Below are positions 8,653 to 16,979 of a stretch of 18,919 bases of DNA, one piece after another. The notes under the pieces were generated by a model. The model did no database searches. It saw nothing but the letters and a program-made list of their open reading frames with translations, and was not told the origin of the DNA. The stretch lies in contig JALLBK010000406.1 of NCBI GenBank assembly GCA_036940085.1, positions 1 through 18,919 on the forward strand, in the 5' to 3' direction. This DNA is from Discostella pseudostelligera (Eukaryota > Bacillariophyta > Thalassiosirophyceae > Thalassiosirales > Thalassiosiraceae). The position numbers were made by a program, and so were the translations under genes. Each line of letters begins with the position of its first letter. The stretch's first letter is position 1.

Positions 8653-8972
8653 TGAATCTTAACTACTTCTCTAGTGCATCTCGCTACTACGATATGGTAG
8701 TACCCGCTAGTACCATATATCTCTATGCCTCGGCGTCCTATGATGTCTTGATGTCTCCCACACCCATCGATCTACCACCCATCACCCATTCTCTCGTGTG
8801 GTGTCATCGTTGAGACGGATGGATGCTGGTGTATCTAAGTAATATTGATTCCTACGTAGGAGCTATCTTTGGATCTTTTTGCCCGCACACGAGAAGAAGA
8901 TGATGATGCCCATCAGAATCATGACGGACCGGTAGTAGACACAGCAACAGACGAAAGCATGGACCATGGACC
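8653..8972. promoter_or_regulatory. Divergent intergenic region between tRNase Z and TIP41 genes
   Basis: A 320-bp spacer with starts on both sides. It holds an inverted repeat 40-66 bp upstream of the tRNase Z start (arms 8692-8702 and 8708-8718, 10 of 11 pairs, loop CCCGC), the perfect palindrome CCTACGTAGG (8851-8860), and a CATGGAC repeat with three ATGs spaced 7 nt apart that ends at the TIP41 start. Unlike the other three divergent spacers it has no TCCCGCCA motif. Confidence 0.5.
8692..8718. repeat. Short inverted repeat upstream of tRNase Z start
   Basis: ATATGGTAGTA (8692-8702) pairs with TAGTACCATAT (8708-8718) at 10 of 11 positions around a CCCGC loop. The location, 40-66 bp before the start codon on the minus strand, puts it in the promoter or 5' UTR of the tRNase Z gene. 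Confidence 0.5.
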
Positions 8973-10367
8973 ATGGCGCCGCCATCCCTCCGACGAATTC
9001 TCCCCCCCGACACACTCGCTGCCTATGGTGCTGTTCCTCTCTACACGGAAAATATTGCACAAGAAGTAGATCCATCACAATCTCTGCCAGCGGCGGCGGA
9101 GGCGTCGGCGCGGACATTGACACGATACGAGTCATCTTCGATCACAAATAATAATCTTTCAGACATTTCTCCCATTGGGATTGAAATTGCTGGATGGAAA
9201 ATATCCACTCGTAACTCATCCATTGGGGATGAAAAGAGGATGGAATTGTTGACCTTATCGCTAGAGAATACTGCGAATGATGGTATCAAGACGTTCGAGG
9301 ACGAAACCATGATATTGACATCGCCTTGTAATAGCAATGGAACTGACACACGAGGCAGCAGGAAGAGGAGGAGACTGTGTCCTCCCGAAATAACATTCTT
9401 GGATGCCATTTTATTACTTCAATATAACGGAGTTCAACGCAGTAAAAATGAATTCATTGGTGTTCGTTTCACGGCACACGATGCACTCTTGGAGTGGGCA
9501 GAGGCTCATCGATTTTTAGAGTTGAAGAATGATGATCAACAGCAACATCATGATCATATCACTAATTCGCTTTCACCAAATGGCCAATTTTGCGGCGTAT
9601 CAATCATACGAGCGGCTGATGCCAAAATTTGGTCAGAGAAGAAGAAGAACAAGGGTGGTGTGGATGCTCCTCCAATAGCAACCGTGGCCGCCATGGCAGA
9701 TGATACAGTACCTGGGAATTCAGAATTTTATTACGATTGGACGTTTTCATCACCATACGCCGGCACGATACTTCATCGTTTCGAATCTTCTAACAAAGAA
9801 GGCAATTATGAGATCTCTACTACCACACAAATAAATAATCGCGAGCAATGGCAGCCCTTAACCGAATCACACATTCCCTTCCATCTCCTACAAGACACCA
9901 CTCAACCTATATTGCTGTTTGATGATATATTTTTATATGAAGATGATTTACACGACAATGGAGATGTATCATTGAATATCAAAGTGCGTGCCATGCCAAC
10001 GTGCTGGTTTGTACTGCAACGACTATTTGTGAGGGTGGATTATGTGTGTATTCGATGTCGGGAGGTTCGTTACTTTTGTTTATTCGACGAAAGAAGCAAC
10101 AACAGCGGAGGTGGCACTTGGAGTGCGAGTCAAAATGTCCGAGTGAATACAATATATAGGGATATTGTGTGGAGAGAGGCCTCGTGGGATGAGTTGGGAA
10201 AGTTGGGTTTACCGATGGATCCAGCTGCATGGAGAGAAAGTGGGCATCCTGCTGGAAGAGGAGGTCCGCAACAACAACTTGCGTCGCTGTTACCACAATT
10301 ACCGACCGTGACATTGCCTGATGATATAACCCAATTTGCATGCTATGATGCACGAGGAATGAATTGA
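8973..10367 (+). CDS. TIP41: TIP41-like (TIPRL family) PP2A-phosphatase regulator
   Basis: A single-exon gene of 464 residues. TIP41/TIPRL proteins bind the catalytic subunit of PP2A-type phosphatases or its partner TAP42 and act in TOR signalling. The family core is clear: G-W-K-I near 74-77, Y-D-W-T-F-S-S-P-Y-A-G-T (254-265), and the hallmark F-D-D-I-F-L-Y-E-D-D-L-H-D-N-G (316-330), continuing through K-V-R-A-M-P-T-C-W-F-V-L-Q-R to R-V-D-Y-V (to about 359). The protein is longer than animal TIPRL (about 270 residues) because of inserts at 100-140 (basic R-K-R-R-R), 183-205, 220-250 and the C-terminus. The start was chosen as the only one of three closely spaced ATGs in the TIP41 frame (context ACCATGG). 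The stop lies 42 bp from the stop of the convergent gene. Confidence 0.92.
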   Translation: MAPPSLRRILPPDTLAAYGAVPLYTENIAQEVDPSQSLPAAAEASARTLTRYESSSITNNNLSDISPIGIEIAGWKISTRNSSIGDEKRMELLTLSLENTANDGIKTFEDETMILTSPCNSNGTDTRGSRKRRRLCPPEITFLDAILLLQYNGVQRSKNEFIGVRFTAHDALLEWAEAHRFLELKNDDQQQHHDHITNSLSPNGQFCGVSIIRAADAKIWSEKKKNKGGVDAPPIATVAAMADDTVPGNSEFYYDWTFSSPYAGTILHRFESSNKEGNYEISTTTQINNREQWQPLTESHIPFHLLQDTTQPILLFDDIFLYEDDLHDNGDVSLNIKVRAMPTCWFVLQRLFVRVDYVCIRCREVRYFCLFDERSNNSGGGTWSASQNVRVNTIYRDIVWREASWDELGKLGLPMDPAAWRESGHPAGRGGPQQQLASLLPQLPTVTLPDDITQFACYDARGMN

Positions 10368-10409
10368 ACAAGTTCGTGAGTCATTTTATTAGTTAAGGAA
10401 GTCCATCAC

Positions 10410-11981
10410 TCATCCAATTAGACCTCCCAAAGTTCTCCTCTCTGGAACACGCGTCAAAGCAACGCACCCGCGGCAATCGCATCTTAATGTACCCCCAGCT
10501 CTCGAGGCTGCACTCCATGGTATGGTCTGATGCAGTTCTAGTTTCCATCCTCCATTCTCGTCCATTGACGTCGAAGCATCATCGTCACGCACCCATCTCT
10601 GGATAGCGAGCAATGTTGCAGCACTCCCACCGTCATTATTTTGGGGGAACTCAATGCATGTGCTGTAGGCAATATTGGCATTTTTGGAAATCCATGCATC
10701 AGATCCAGAGATGACCATCCCAACCGGTCGAGCGTCAGGATCTAAGCATTTGTCCCATGAGTCAATTCGCCCTCCACCATTGATCACCTCATCGACCTCC
10801 ACTACTGGATAGCCGGTAAACACCGGCTGCATTTCGCTGGCATCGGACGAGTTTGTAAGCACGCTGTAGAATTTTCGTTGACAATCTAATAGTTGCTTCA
10901 CCGATGCCGAAGAAGTCGATTCTGCTTTGTCGGTCTCATCTAATAATTCCATCGGCTGCAATTGCTGCCCAAGCAACTCTAAAAGCCGTGGTGCCTCGCC
11001 TTGTCCAGATGCAATCGATCTGCCCTTGAAGTTTAGCGCGAACCATGCAATGCCATGTGTATCTTTTTCACTGCTACTGCTTACATTGCCCTTGTCCAAC
11101 AAATCACGAAAGTAATTGATCCATCCTATCCCCTCATCTTGTCCATATACATTCCTTGCCTCTGCCAACCAAGTAGCAGTACTACTACCCCCATCATCCC
11201 AACATCCCCAATCATTTCGTGTCGATCCATCGGTAGGTACAAATACCACCAATGTTGAACTTTGTAGTAATCTATTCCTTAATGCACATATTGTATCCCA
11301 TATTGATGTTATTTGTTCCTTCGTTCCGCGTATGGCCAGTATTCGTTTCTTGCCCTTCAGCTGTCCCAACCTTACTGTATATCTCGTGGATGAAATGGCC
11401 GAGTCCAACGGTGTATATCTAACCACTAACTGTTCCGCATTCAATTCTTTTTCCATTCTATATAATTGATTGGAGCGACGTGATCGTTCTCTCCAGAATA
11501 AGGCTGCACTCCCTATCCCACACAAGGACGTGACAGCAATGGCTATTGGTGTGGCAATTTCACTTGTTACCGATTCACACCATGTTGGATAGAGTAATAA
11601 AGTTATTGATGCGAATAGGTAGAGATTGATGCGCAATGGTTCGCTTTGATTCAGACTGTTGTATCGAAGTAGCGCATCAGAACGGATGGGACGGAAAGAT
11701 AGAAGGTCGAAGGTTGGTTTGGACATGTCGAATTGATTGCTGTTGTTGTTGTTGTTGTTGTTGCTGGCGGCGAGGTACAATCGAGATGACGACATTGGCC
11801 CAATGTATGGTGTTGTAATGGATGGAGAATTATTATGCGGCCATGATTTCCTTGATGCTGCTGTGAAGGATTGCGACGGAGACACCCACCCGTAACACCA
11901 TGGCGGCGATATTGAACGATGGCAAAAGAAGCATAGGAGAGAAACCACCCATGAGATTGTTGGCTTCTTTGACAGCATCAT
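10410..11981 (-). CDS. Plastid membrane protein, LPA1/DUF3493-like with C-terminal NTF2/SnoaL-like region
   Basis: A single-exon gene of 523 residues; the first true ATG is at 11981. The N-terminus has a hydrophobic signal (about 9-20) and then C-Y-G|W-V-S-P, a Trp variant of the diatom plastid cleavage motif, followed by a Ser-rich stretch. A poly-Asn run (about 74-82) comes from a GTT/AAC microsatellite. Two membrane segments (about 118-134 and 144-162) precede R-M-E-K-E-L-N-A-E-Q-L, an arrangement like the DUF3493 part of LPA1, a photosystem II assembly factor. The C-terminal third (about 365-500) has S-G-S-D-A-W-I-S-K-N-A-N-I-A-Y-S and G-W-K-L-E-L-H-Q-T-I-P-W, which resemble an NTF2/SnoaL-like domain. 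A role in thylakoid protein assembly is an inference. The LPA1 link is moderate; it could be another plastid membrane family. Confidence 0.6.
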   Translation of the reverse strand: MMLSKKPTISWVVSLLCFFCHRSISPPWCYGWVSPSQSFTAASRKSWPHNNSPSITTPYIGPMSSSRLYLAASNNNNNNNSNQFDMSKPTFDLLSFRPIRSDALLRYNSLNQSEPLRINLYLFASITLLLYPTWCESVTSEIATPIAIAVTSLCGIGSAALFWRERSRRSNQLYRMEKELNAEQLVVRYTPLDSAISSTRYTVRLGQLKGKKRILAIRGTKEQITSIWDTICALRNRLLQSSTLVVFVPTDGSTRNDWGCWDDGGSSTATWLAEARNVYGQDEGIGWINYFRDLLDKGNVSSSSEKDTHGIAWFALNFKGRSIASGQGEAPRLLELLGQQLQPMELLDETDKAESTSSASVKQLLDCQRKFYSVLTNSSDASEMQPVFTGYPVVEVDEVINGGGRIDSWDKCLDPDARPVGMVISGSDAWISKNANIAYSTCIEFPQNNDGGSAATLLAIQRWVRDDDASTSMDENGGWKLELHQTIPWSAASRAGGTLRCDCRGCVALTRVPERRTLGGLIG

Positions 11982-12338
11982 CGACACAATTGAATTTTGT
12001 TTAGAGCGTCAATTGAATGATGATACTCGTCTGATGAGGGCGATCGAATATGAAGAGATAGGAATAGGAATGACCATGCCCTGGCCCATGGCCACGGATA
12101 TGCATGGTCAAGGTCCATGTTGCTCGTCAATGCTGAATGCTGACGCTGCATGAAATAATGGCGGGAGAAGCATGGTGACGCAGAGAAAATAGACCTTACA
12201 CGTGGCAGTAAAATATGGCGGGAGAGATTGTGTACCCCTCTTCGACATCCAACACCAACACCCAACACCTCTCTAGAGAGACCAACAACCATCGGCGTAC
12301 CCAACTCTCCGCTCAATCTTATCGCTACGGCAGGCTAC

Positions 12339-12359
12339 GACGGAGACTTTATCTCCGTC
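12339..12359. repeat. Perfect stem-loop (GACGGAGA / TCTCCGTC)
   Basis: GACGGAGA (12339-12346) and TCTCCGTC (12352-12359) pair perfectly around the loop CTTTA. It lies about 125-145 bp upstream of the EF-hand start codon, just before the microsatellite. Confidence 0.6.
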
Positions 12360-12363
12360 ACAT

Positions 12364-12437
12364 CTCTCTCTTCTTCTTCTTCTTCTGCTGCTGCTGCTTC
12401 TGCTGCTGCTGCTGCTGCTGCTGCAATAGCTGCTGCG
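12364..12437. repeat. CTT/CTG trinucleotide microsatellite
   Basis: A run of CTT, then CTG/CTT, then CTG repeats, interrupted by CAATAG. It is about 50-120 bp upstream of the EF-hand start codon. Read in one frame it would give Ser and Ala runs, but that frame does not continue into a known protein. Confidence 0.8.
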
Positions 12438-12483
12438 CTATCCACGCCATTCCAATCATCGCCAACCATACTCTCACAACGCT

Positions 12484-13107
12484 ATGTCGATGCCGATGTC
12501 GCCTGACTCCACAACAACCAACGATTGTTCGTTGACAGAACAACAAGTCCATGAAATAGAATCTATATTTCGTGCATTCAATCCTTCTTTGTCAGGATTT
12601 ATCGATATAACAACGTTTGAACAAATGTGCCATTCACTTGGGTTTCGTGCGCACTTGTTGGAGATACAAAATAAGATTGGGGGTTTGATGCAGCAGCAAC
12701 ACCAACACCAACACCAGCCACGAATTGCAGGAATGATGACAGAGGATGCAAGTATAAATTCTATCAACGAGAGGACAAAAAGTCAAGTAGATCTATCAAT
12801 GGCCGTACAACTATTATCGCAAATGGGATATGCACATCGTAAAGTCGATGATGAAATGAAAATATACTTTCGTTTATTGGACGTTGACGGCAAGGGCTTT
12901 ATCACTCTTGATGATTTACGCAGATTGCAAAACGAGATGAACGAAATATGCAGAAATATTAATAATAGTGTTGTGGAAGTAGTGGGAGATATTTCATTAC
13001 AAGCAATGATTGATCAATTTGACGTGAACCACAATGGGGTGATCGATTTTGATGAATTCAAGAATATATTGAGTCCTATTCTGAATGCATCCACTGAAGG
13101 GAAGTAG
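12484..13107 (+). CDS. EF-hand calcium-binding protein, centrin/calmodulin-like
   Basis: A single-exon gene of 207 residues. The C-terminal half has two good EF-hand loops: D133-V-D-G-K-G-F-I-T-L-D-D144 (Asp rather than Glu at position 12) and D180-V-N-H-N-G-V-I-D-F-D-E191 (canonical). The N-terminal half has a degenerate hand near 32-44 (F-N-P-S-L-S-G-F-I-D), which lacks the usual acidic ligands, and a Gln/His-rich insert (69-79) where a second hand might be. The layout recalls centrin or calmodulin: a helix with L-T-E-Q-Q-V-H-E-I, then paired hands. It probably senses or buffers Ca2+, perhaps at the cytoskeleton; the partner is unknown. Its stop lies 50 bp from the convergent zinc-finger gene. 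Confidence 0.85.
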   Translation: MSMPMSPDSTTTNDCSLTEQQVHEIESIFRAFNPSLSGFIDITTFEQMCHSLGFRAHLLEIQNKIGGLMQQQHQHQHQPRIAGMMTEDASINSINERTKSQVDLSMAVQLLSQMGYAHRKVDDEMKIYFRLLDVDGKGFITLDDLRRLQNEMNEICRNINNSVVEVVGDISLQAMIDQFDVNHNGVIDFDEFKNILSPILNASTEGK

Positions 13108-13157
13108 TGAAACGAAATATGTATTATCTAGCCGAATTTATGCAAAATAACTACCGA

Positions 13158-15061
13158 CTAAAAGAATCCCGCATAATTATTCCCCATTGCCGACTTTCGA
13201 CTCGACTTCCTACTAGCATCATTATTCCGGATCCGTTCCCTCTCTTCTTCGCTTTCACGTTGAGCCACACAGCTGGGACAATGCCACTCCCTGTCATAAT
13301 CGGGATTTGTACCAATTTCATCCGGAAGGTAAATGCCATCTGGATTTGTGTCGGATATGACATCACTCCCAAGCGTGTGTTTCGTCGACAGACAAGGGAT
13401 ACAATATTTCTTGATGCATTTTATAGTCCAATTCCAATAATGACAGCTGCGGTATACGGTGCACATGTTTTTGCACTCGTGGCATTTCCGAGGTGGAAGA
13501 GGAGGAGGAGCATCGGATGGGGTTTTGCCCAGTACTGCCGGTTTTTTGTTCACAGGAGCAGTGACACTGTGATTACTTTCCTTCTGTTGAATCCTAACAT
13601 TCTTTGCGTCGGGTTGAACTCGCGGAGCATGTGATTTTTGGGTGACGGGAGCAGTGCAGTTGTTGTTGCTTTCCCTCTGTTGGATCCTAGCTTTCTTTGC
13701 TTGGGGTTGAACAAGCAAAGCGTGTGTTATTTTCTGCGTTTCGCCGGAACCAAGTGTATCCTGACCAGCATCGTCACTTGCCGCTTTGGCCAAGCGCTTT
13801 CGACTTTCTCTACCAGAAGCATTATAGAATGAAGTTGCAAAATCTGAAGTATCTGCGTCGGGGTCTGCAGTTTTGGCTGCATGCATTTTGTCGCTTTCGC
13901 TCTCGCTATTGGTGGTTGCGGATACTGATTTGTCGGAACTCCCTTCCTTGTCGATCTGCACTTTTGTCTTCTCAGAGGCTTTGCTGGAGGTCCCATCCTT
14001 ATCCATTTTTAATTTTATCTTCCCTGACGCTTTGATGTTGCCCCCTTCCTTGACTTGCACTTTGTCCTTCCCCGAGGCTTTGATGGAGTTCCCTTCATTA
14101 TCCATTTGCACTTCTTCCTTCCCTGAGGTTGCGACGGCGCTCCCTTCCTTATTTATTTGCACTTCTTTCTTCCCTGAGGCATTCTTCTTCCTAACAAAAG
14201 AATCGTGCCTCCTTTCCAACTCTTCGTCAAACTCAAGATCGGGATTTCTCTCTCTTGCAAATAGTCTCAATTGTCGTCGTATCATCCTCTGATCTCTCAG
14301 TTGTTGCTGCATATCATTTGGGTGATTCTCCGATGATTCACTCTTCTGAATCTCAGTGTCTATTGCTGTATCATTTGTCAAACATCCTTCGTTACCATCT
14401 AGAATTTTGGTAAGGCGTACCAGCTGATCGATATGGGACATAGAGGATTGGAGAATAGACATGGCTTGTGCGTAGGATGTATGAGGTGAGTCATCATTTG
14501 GAATTGCCTCCGCACGATCCGCCGCTTCCTCGAGTGAGGCACATAGTTGTCGTGCATGATGGAGCCTATCACGGATTTGTTGTTGGTGACGATTGGGCTC
14601 TCGCCTGTGATGGGGGTTGGAAGATTTGAAGAAAGTCAGACGGTATGAATTGATGGTAGCAAGATTTTATGAGTATTACCCAAAATAAAGTAGCTTACAA
14701 TTCAGTGGTGGTATCATTATCGAATGGCCAGCCTAAGATAGCAATATTCTTAATTTGGAAGGGACAAGAGGGGATACAAACGGATGAAAGTCTATATGAG
14801 ACAGGACGAGATGATTAAATGACACCCAAAGCAGTGCCACGGTGCACTCACTCTACCCTCTAAAAACCGTGGAAGGGCGGATTCATTGTCAACCTCCAGC
14901 GATATTTTCATTTTCAGGGATAATGAGCCATTAGCCGCCATGTGGACGGTTGAAGGAGGGTTGGGATAGGGCCTCTCTGGTTCACCCCCTCTCGGGGTGG
15001 GATGAGTTTGGGCATCGGCGTCGGCGGGAGGGGCAGGCAGCATCATTATGGTCATGGTCAT
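13158..15061 (-). CDS. Zinc-finger protein with R1/CDCA7-like (4CXXC-type) domain and internal tandem repeats
   Basis: A three-exon gene: 14852-15061, 14699-14748 (50 nt) and 13158-14604. The introns 14749-14851 (GTGAGT...AAG) and 14605-14698 (GTAAGC...CAG) keep the frame and give 568 residues. The frame of exon 3 stays open upstream of its first ATG, so a start at 14462 would be too short. Parts in order: unassigned N-terminus (1-135); Gln/Arg-rich charged region (about 185-225); five 16-17-residue repeats of S-G-K-x-x-V-Q-x-x-x-E-G (230-312); two 31-residue repeats (about 382-443); and a Cys-rich finger. The finger has C461-H-E-C464, C468, C474, C483, C488-x2-C491 and W527-H-C529-P-S-C532, followed by a basic tail. 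This resembles the CDCA7/R1 zinc finger, but the last Cys cluster of that family is missing. It is likely nuclear; chromatin or DNA binding is an inference. Confidence 0.7.
13536..13721 (-). repeat. Two-copy coding repeat, about 93 bp per unit
   Basis: In the zinc-finger gene, residues about 382-412 and 413-443 repeat the pattern V-Q-P-x-A-K-x-x-R-I-Q-Q-x-E-S-N with T-A-P-V after it. The DNA copies are also similar, which suggests recent in-frame duplication. Confidence 0.75.
13929..14177 (-). repeat. Five-copy coding tandem repeat, 48-51 bp per unit
   Basis: Five consecutive units of 16-17 residues begin S-G-K (last one S-E-K), followed by V-Q-x-x-x-E-G or close variants and a Ser/Lys-Ala end. 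All copies keep the reading frame. They are highly charged and probably disordered. Confidence 0.8.
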
Positions 15062-15231
15062 GGGTCATGGGTCATGGTCGATGGTTGCTGGTCGCAGGTA
15101 GGTGGATGATGGTCGATGTGGTGGGTTGTGGTTCTTTGGTAGGAGTAGGTGTTAAGTATCTTTTTCAAATTTCAAATTTTAATTTCAAAACTCTTAAGTA
15201 TCTTTTACATTGGAACGAACCCAAAAATTTT
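15062..15231. other. Upstream region of zinc-finger gene; ATG-rich repeat and TTAAGTATCTTTT direct repeat
   Basis: The presumed promoter and 5' UTR of the minus-strand zinc-finger gene. A CATGACC/GGTCATG repeat spans about 15046-15080 and includes the chosen start codon. TTAAGTATCTTTT occurs at 15152-15164 and 15194-15206 as a 13-nt direct repeat 42 bp apart. No gene is seen. Confidence 0.4.
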
Positions 15232-15575
15232 TTTTCTCACAAATCCACATTTTCACAATCCACAAATCCACACATCCACAAAACATGTGGACTTGTGAAA
15301 AATTAACCCTACAAAACCCATAGATTTGTGGATTTTGTGGACAGCCCTCCCCCCCTGTCCACAAGGTCCACAAATCTCGTTTCGACAAATTCACAAATTC
15401 ACACAAATCATCTAGTTCCCTTCTAGATCTTTTGGACCAACGGCCAAAATTTTGTGGATTTGTGAAGGGGTGAAAAAGTCTTGGGAACGCTTTTTCCACA
15501 TTTTCACAAACCCACAAACCCACAAAAAAATGTGGAAATGTGGAATGTGAATTTGTAAAAATTGTGGGATTGCTC
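15232..15575. repeat. Cluster of hairpins built from CCACA/TGTGG and TTCACAAA motifs
   Basis: About 340 bp with 16 occurrences of CCACA or TGTGG. Clear inverted repeats are 15250-15264 with 15286-15301 (one bulge); 15323-15344 with 15355-15376 (20 of 22 pairs, 10-nt C-rich loop); and 15451-15478 with 15490-15518 (imperfect, 11-nt loop). No reading frame here is recognisable. It may be a fold-back or miniature element, or a structured satellite-like block. Confidence 0.75.
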
Positions 15576-16979
15576 CATTTCACCACCTTCATCCTTCGTA
15601 TCCATCCATCCCCCATCCCTTGTTGTTCTCATCTCATTCTCACAGAATTCACTCCACCATGAACCGTGCATTCGATTCCTTTTCATCTGCGCTTCTGGCC
15701 CTACTATGGATTGGAAGAAGGATGGAACATTTTGGAGAGGGAGGTTAGTCGGAAGTGGGGAGGTGCAGCAATTCAATTTGGATTCTTTCACAAAGGCCTG
15801 CTGACCAAAGTCCGCCGTCTCCTCTCTCTCCTTACTCCTTACTCTTTCACCGGGGCATCAATGTATTGGTGCAAGCACTTGGCAATGGTGCTCCATTTTC
15901 AATGGAACCCAGGGTCTACATTCGGATTAGCTCGTGAGTTCCATCACACGCTGCTGTGTTTCACATCGTTGTGGCTCAAAAACCACTTCTGATTCATTCA
16001 TTCCTTCTTCGCAACCACCAACCTCTGGGCATGCCCATTTCCAAAACTTTGTTTGCAGTTTATGCTACAATATGTGTACCCAATGCGCTCCTTTTAACTG
16101 GTCCCATGCTCTCTTCATTCGACATGGTGAAGCTATTGAATCTTACCTCTGCAATACTGGCTACCCGCAGGGTCAACCTTGCAGGATTATAAGTGAATAT
16201 CAGTTCTAAGATAATAGGGGTATTCTAATAGACCTTACCCAACTTTTAGGTAATTAATAGTGATTCCCGTGTAGATTTGAGTAATTTTTTGTACTCATTT
16301 CTCAAGTTATGGCTTGTACCAAGGTCAACTTTTGCTAGCTATGCACGTGAGAACCAAAAAGTATCTCGCGTACTTGAAAGGTTTGGGTAATAATTGTTAC
16401 CCAAGTCACTCGTACGTACATTGCTACCGAAACGATGGCCAGACGACGAGGAGCCATCTCTCACATCGCAGGTCTTTTTTCAATTCCATCGATGAATAGA
16501 ATGCCTCGAGAGAGGAATGGTAATGGAACTCTTACTCTGCGTAGTTTCAAGTGATATTTGGCACCATAACAGATAGATTAACATAAGATAAGATAATGAA
16601 AAAATTAATAAAAACATCAATGTGGCTAAGAAGTTATGGTCCTGTGTAGGTTGTAGGTTGACATGGCAAATTAGGCACCACACCACTGCAAGCTACCCCA
16701 ACAGCCCCCCTCTTCATCTCTGAAACCAACAATTATGCAGTCAATAGAAGACACCAGTATCTGTGTTTATAAATAAAAAAAATACTGCCAAAGGTTGGTT
16801 ATTGTTGTAGTTATGGCTCGGCAAAAATTGATGCTGCGATGATGGGTTTCAGAGCCAAAGTTTGACGAGCCATAACTTCTTCAATATCGGTCCAATCATA
16901 TTGGTTGTTGTGTAGGAAAGTAGCTTTTAATATATTTTACATCCTATGAAGTCAATGAGATATGGGGAGAATATCATAA
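15576..16979. other. Non-genic stretch, no supported gene
   Basis: Short frames occur (the longest about 108 codons at 15666-15992), but none shows a domain, intron pattern or composition I recognise. A perfect hairpin TTGGGTAA/TTACCCAA lies at 16383-16390 and 16397-16404. GTTATGGCTCG (16810-16820) and CGAGCCATAAC (16866-16876) form an 11-bp inverted repeat. ACCATAAC (16563-16570) pairs with GTTATGGT (16633-16640). The stretch looks like degraded repeat DNA. Confidence 0.5.

Larger units (their letters stand above)
11982..12483. promoter_or_regulatory. Divergent intergenic region between LPA1-like and EF-hand genes
   Basis: A 502-bp spacer with starts on both sides. TGGCGGGA occurs at 12159-12166 and 12216-12223. 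A perfect 8-bp-arm hairpin lies at 12339-12359, and a CTT/CTG microsatellite covers about 12364-12437, probably in the 5' UTR of the EF-hand gene. A frame at 12228-12506 would encode a Ser/Ala-run peptide that overlaps the EF-hand start out of frame; I read it as a possible uORF, not a gene. Confidence 0.55.

Noticed and set aside
11982..11987. Start of the LPA1-like gene at 11987
   Set aside because: The codon there is GTG; the first ATG in frame is at 11981, which is normal for a eukaryotic gene.
13107..13634. 175-codon plus-strand frame after the EF-hand gene
   Set aside because: It is antisense to the zinc-finger gene and begins with GTG.
14462..14462. Start of the zinc-finger gene at 14462
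   Set aside because: The frame stays open upstream and joins two further exons through good splice sites.
15491..15500. DnaA-box-like TTTTCCACA in the hairpin cluster
   Set aside because: The surroundings are eukaryotic nuclear DNA, and the match follows from the repeated CCACA motif.
15232..15575. CRISPR-like array
   Set aside because: The repeats are inverted, irregular in spacing and lack uniform spacers.
15659..16209. Possible gene from a good-context ATG at 15659, or frames at 15666-15992 and 15956-16192
   Set aside because: The first frame stops after 29 codons; splicing guesses gave no recognisable protein, and the overlapping frames look random.
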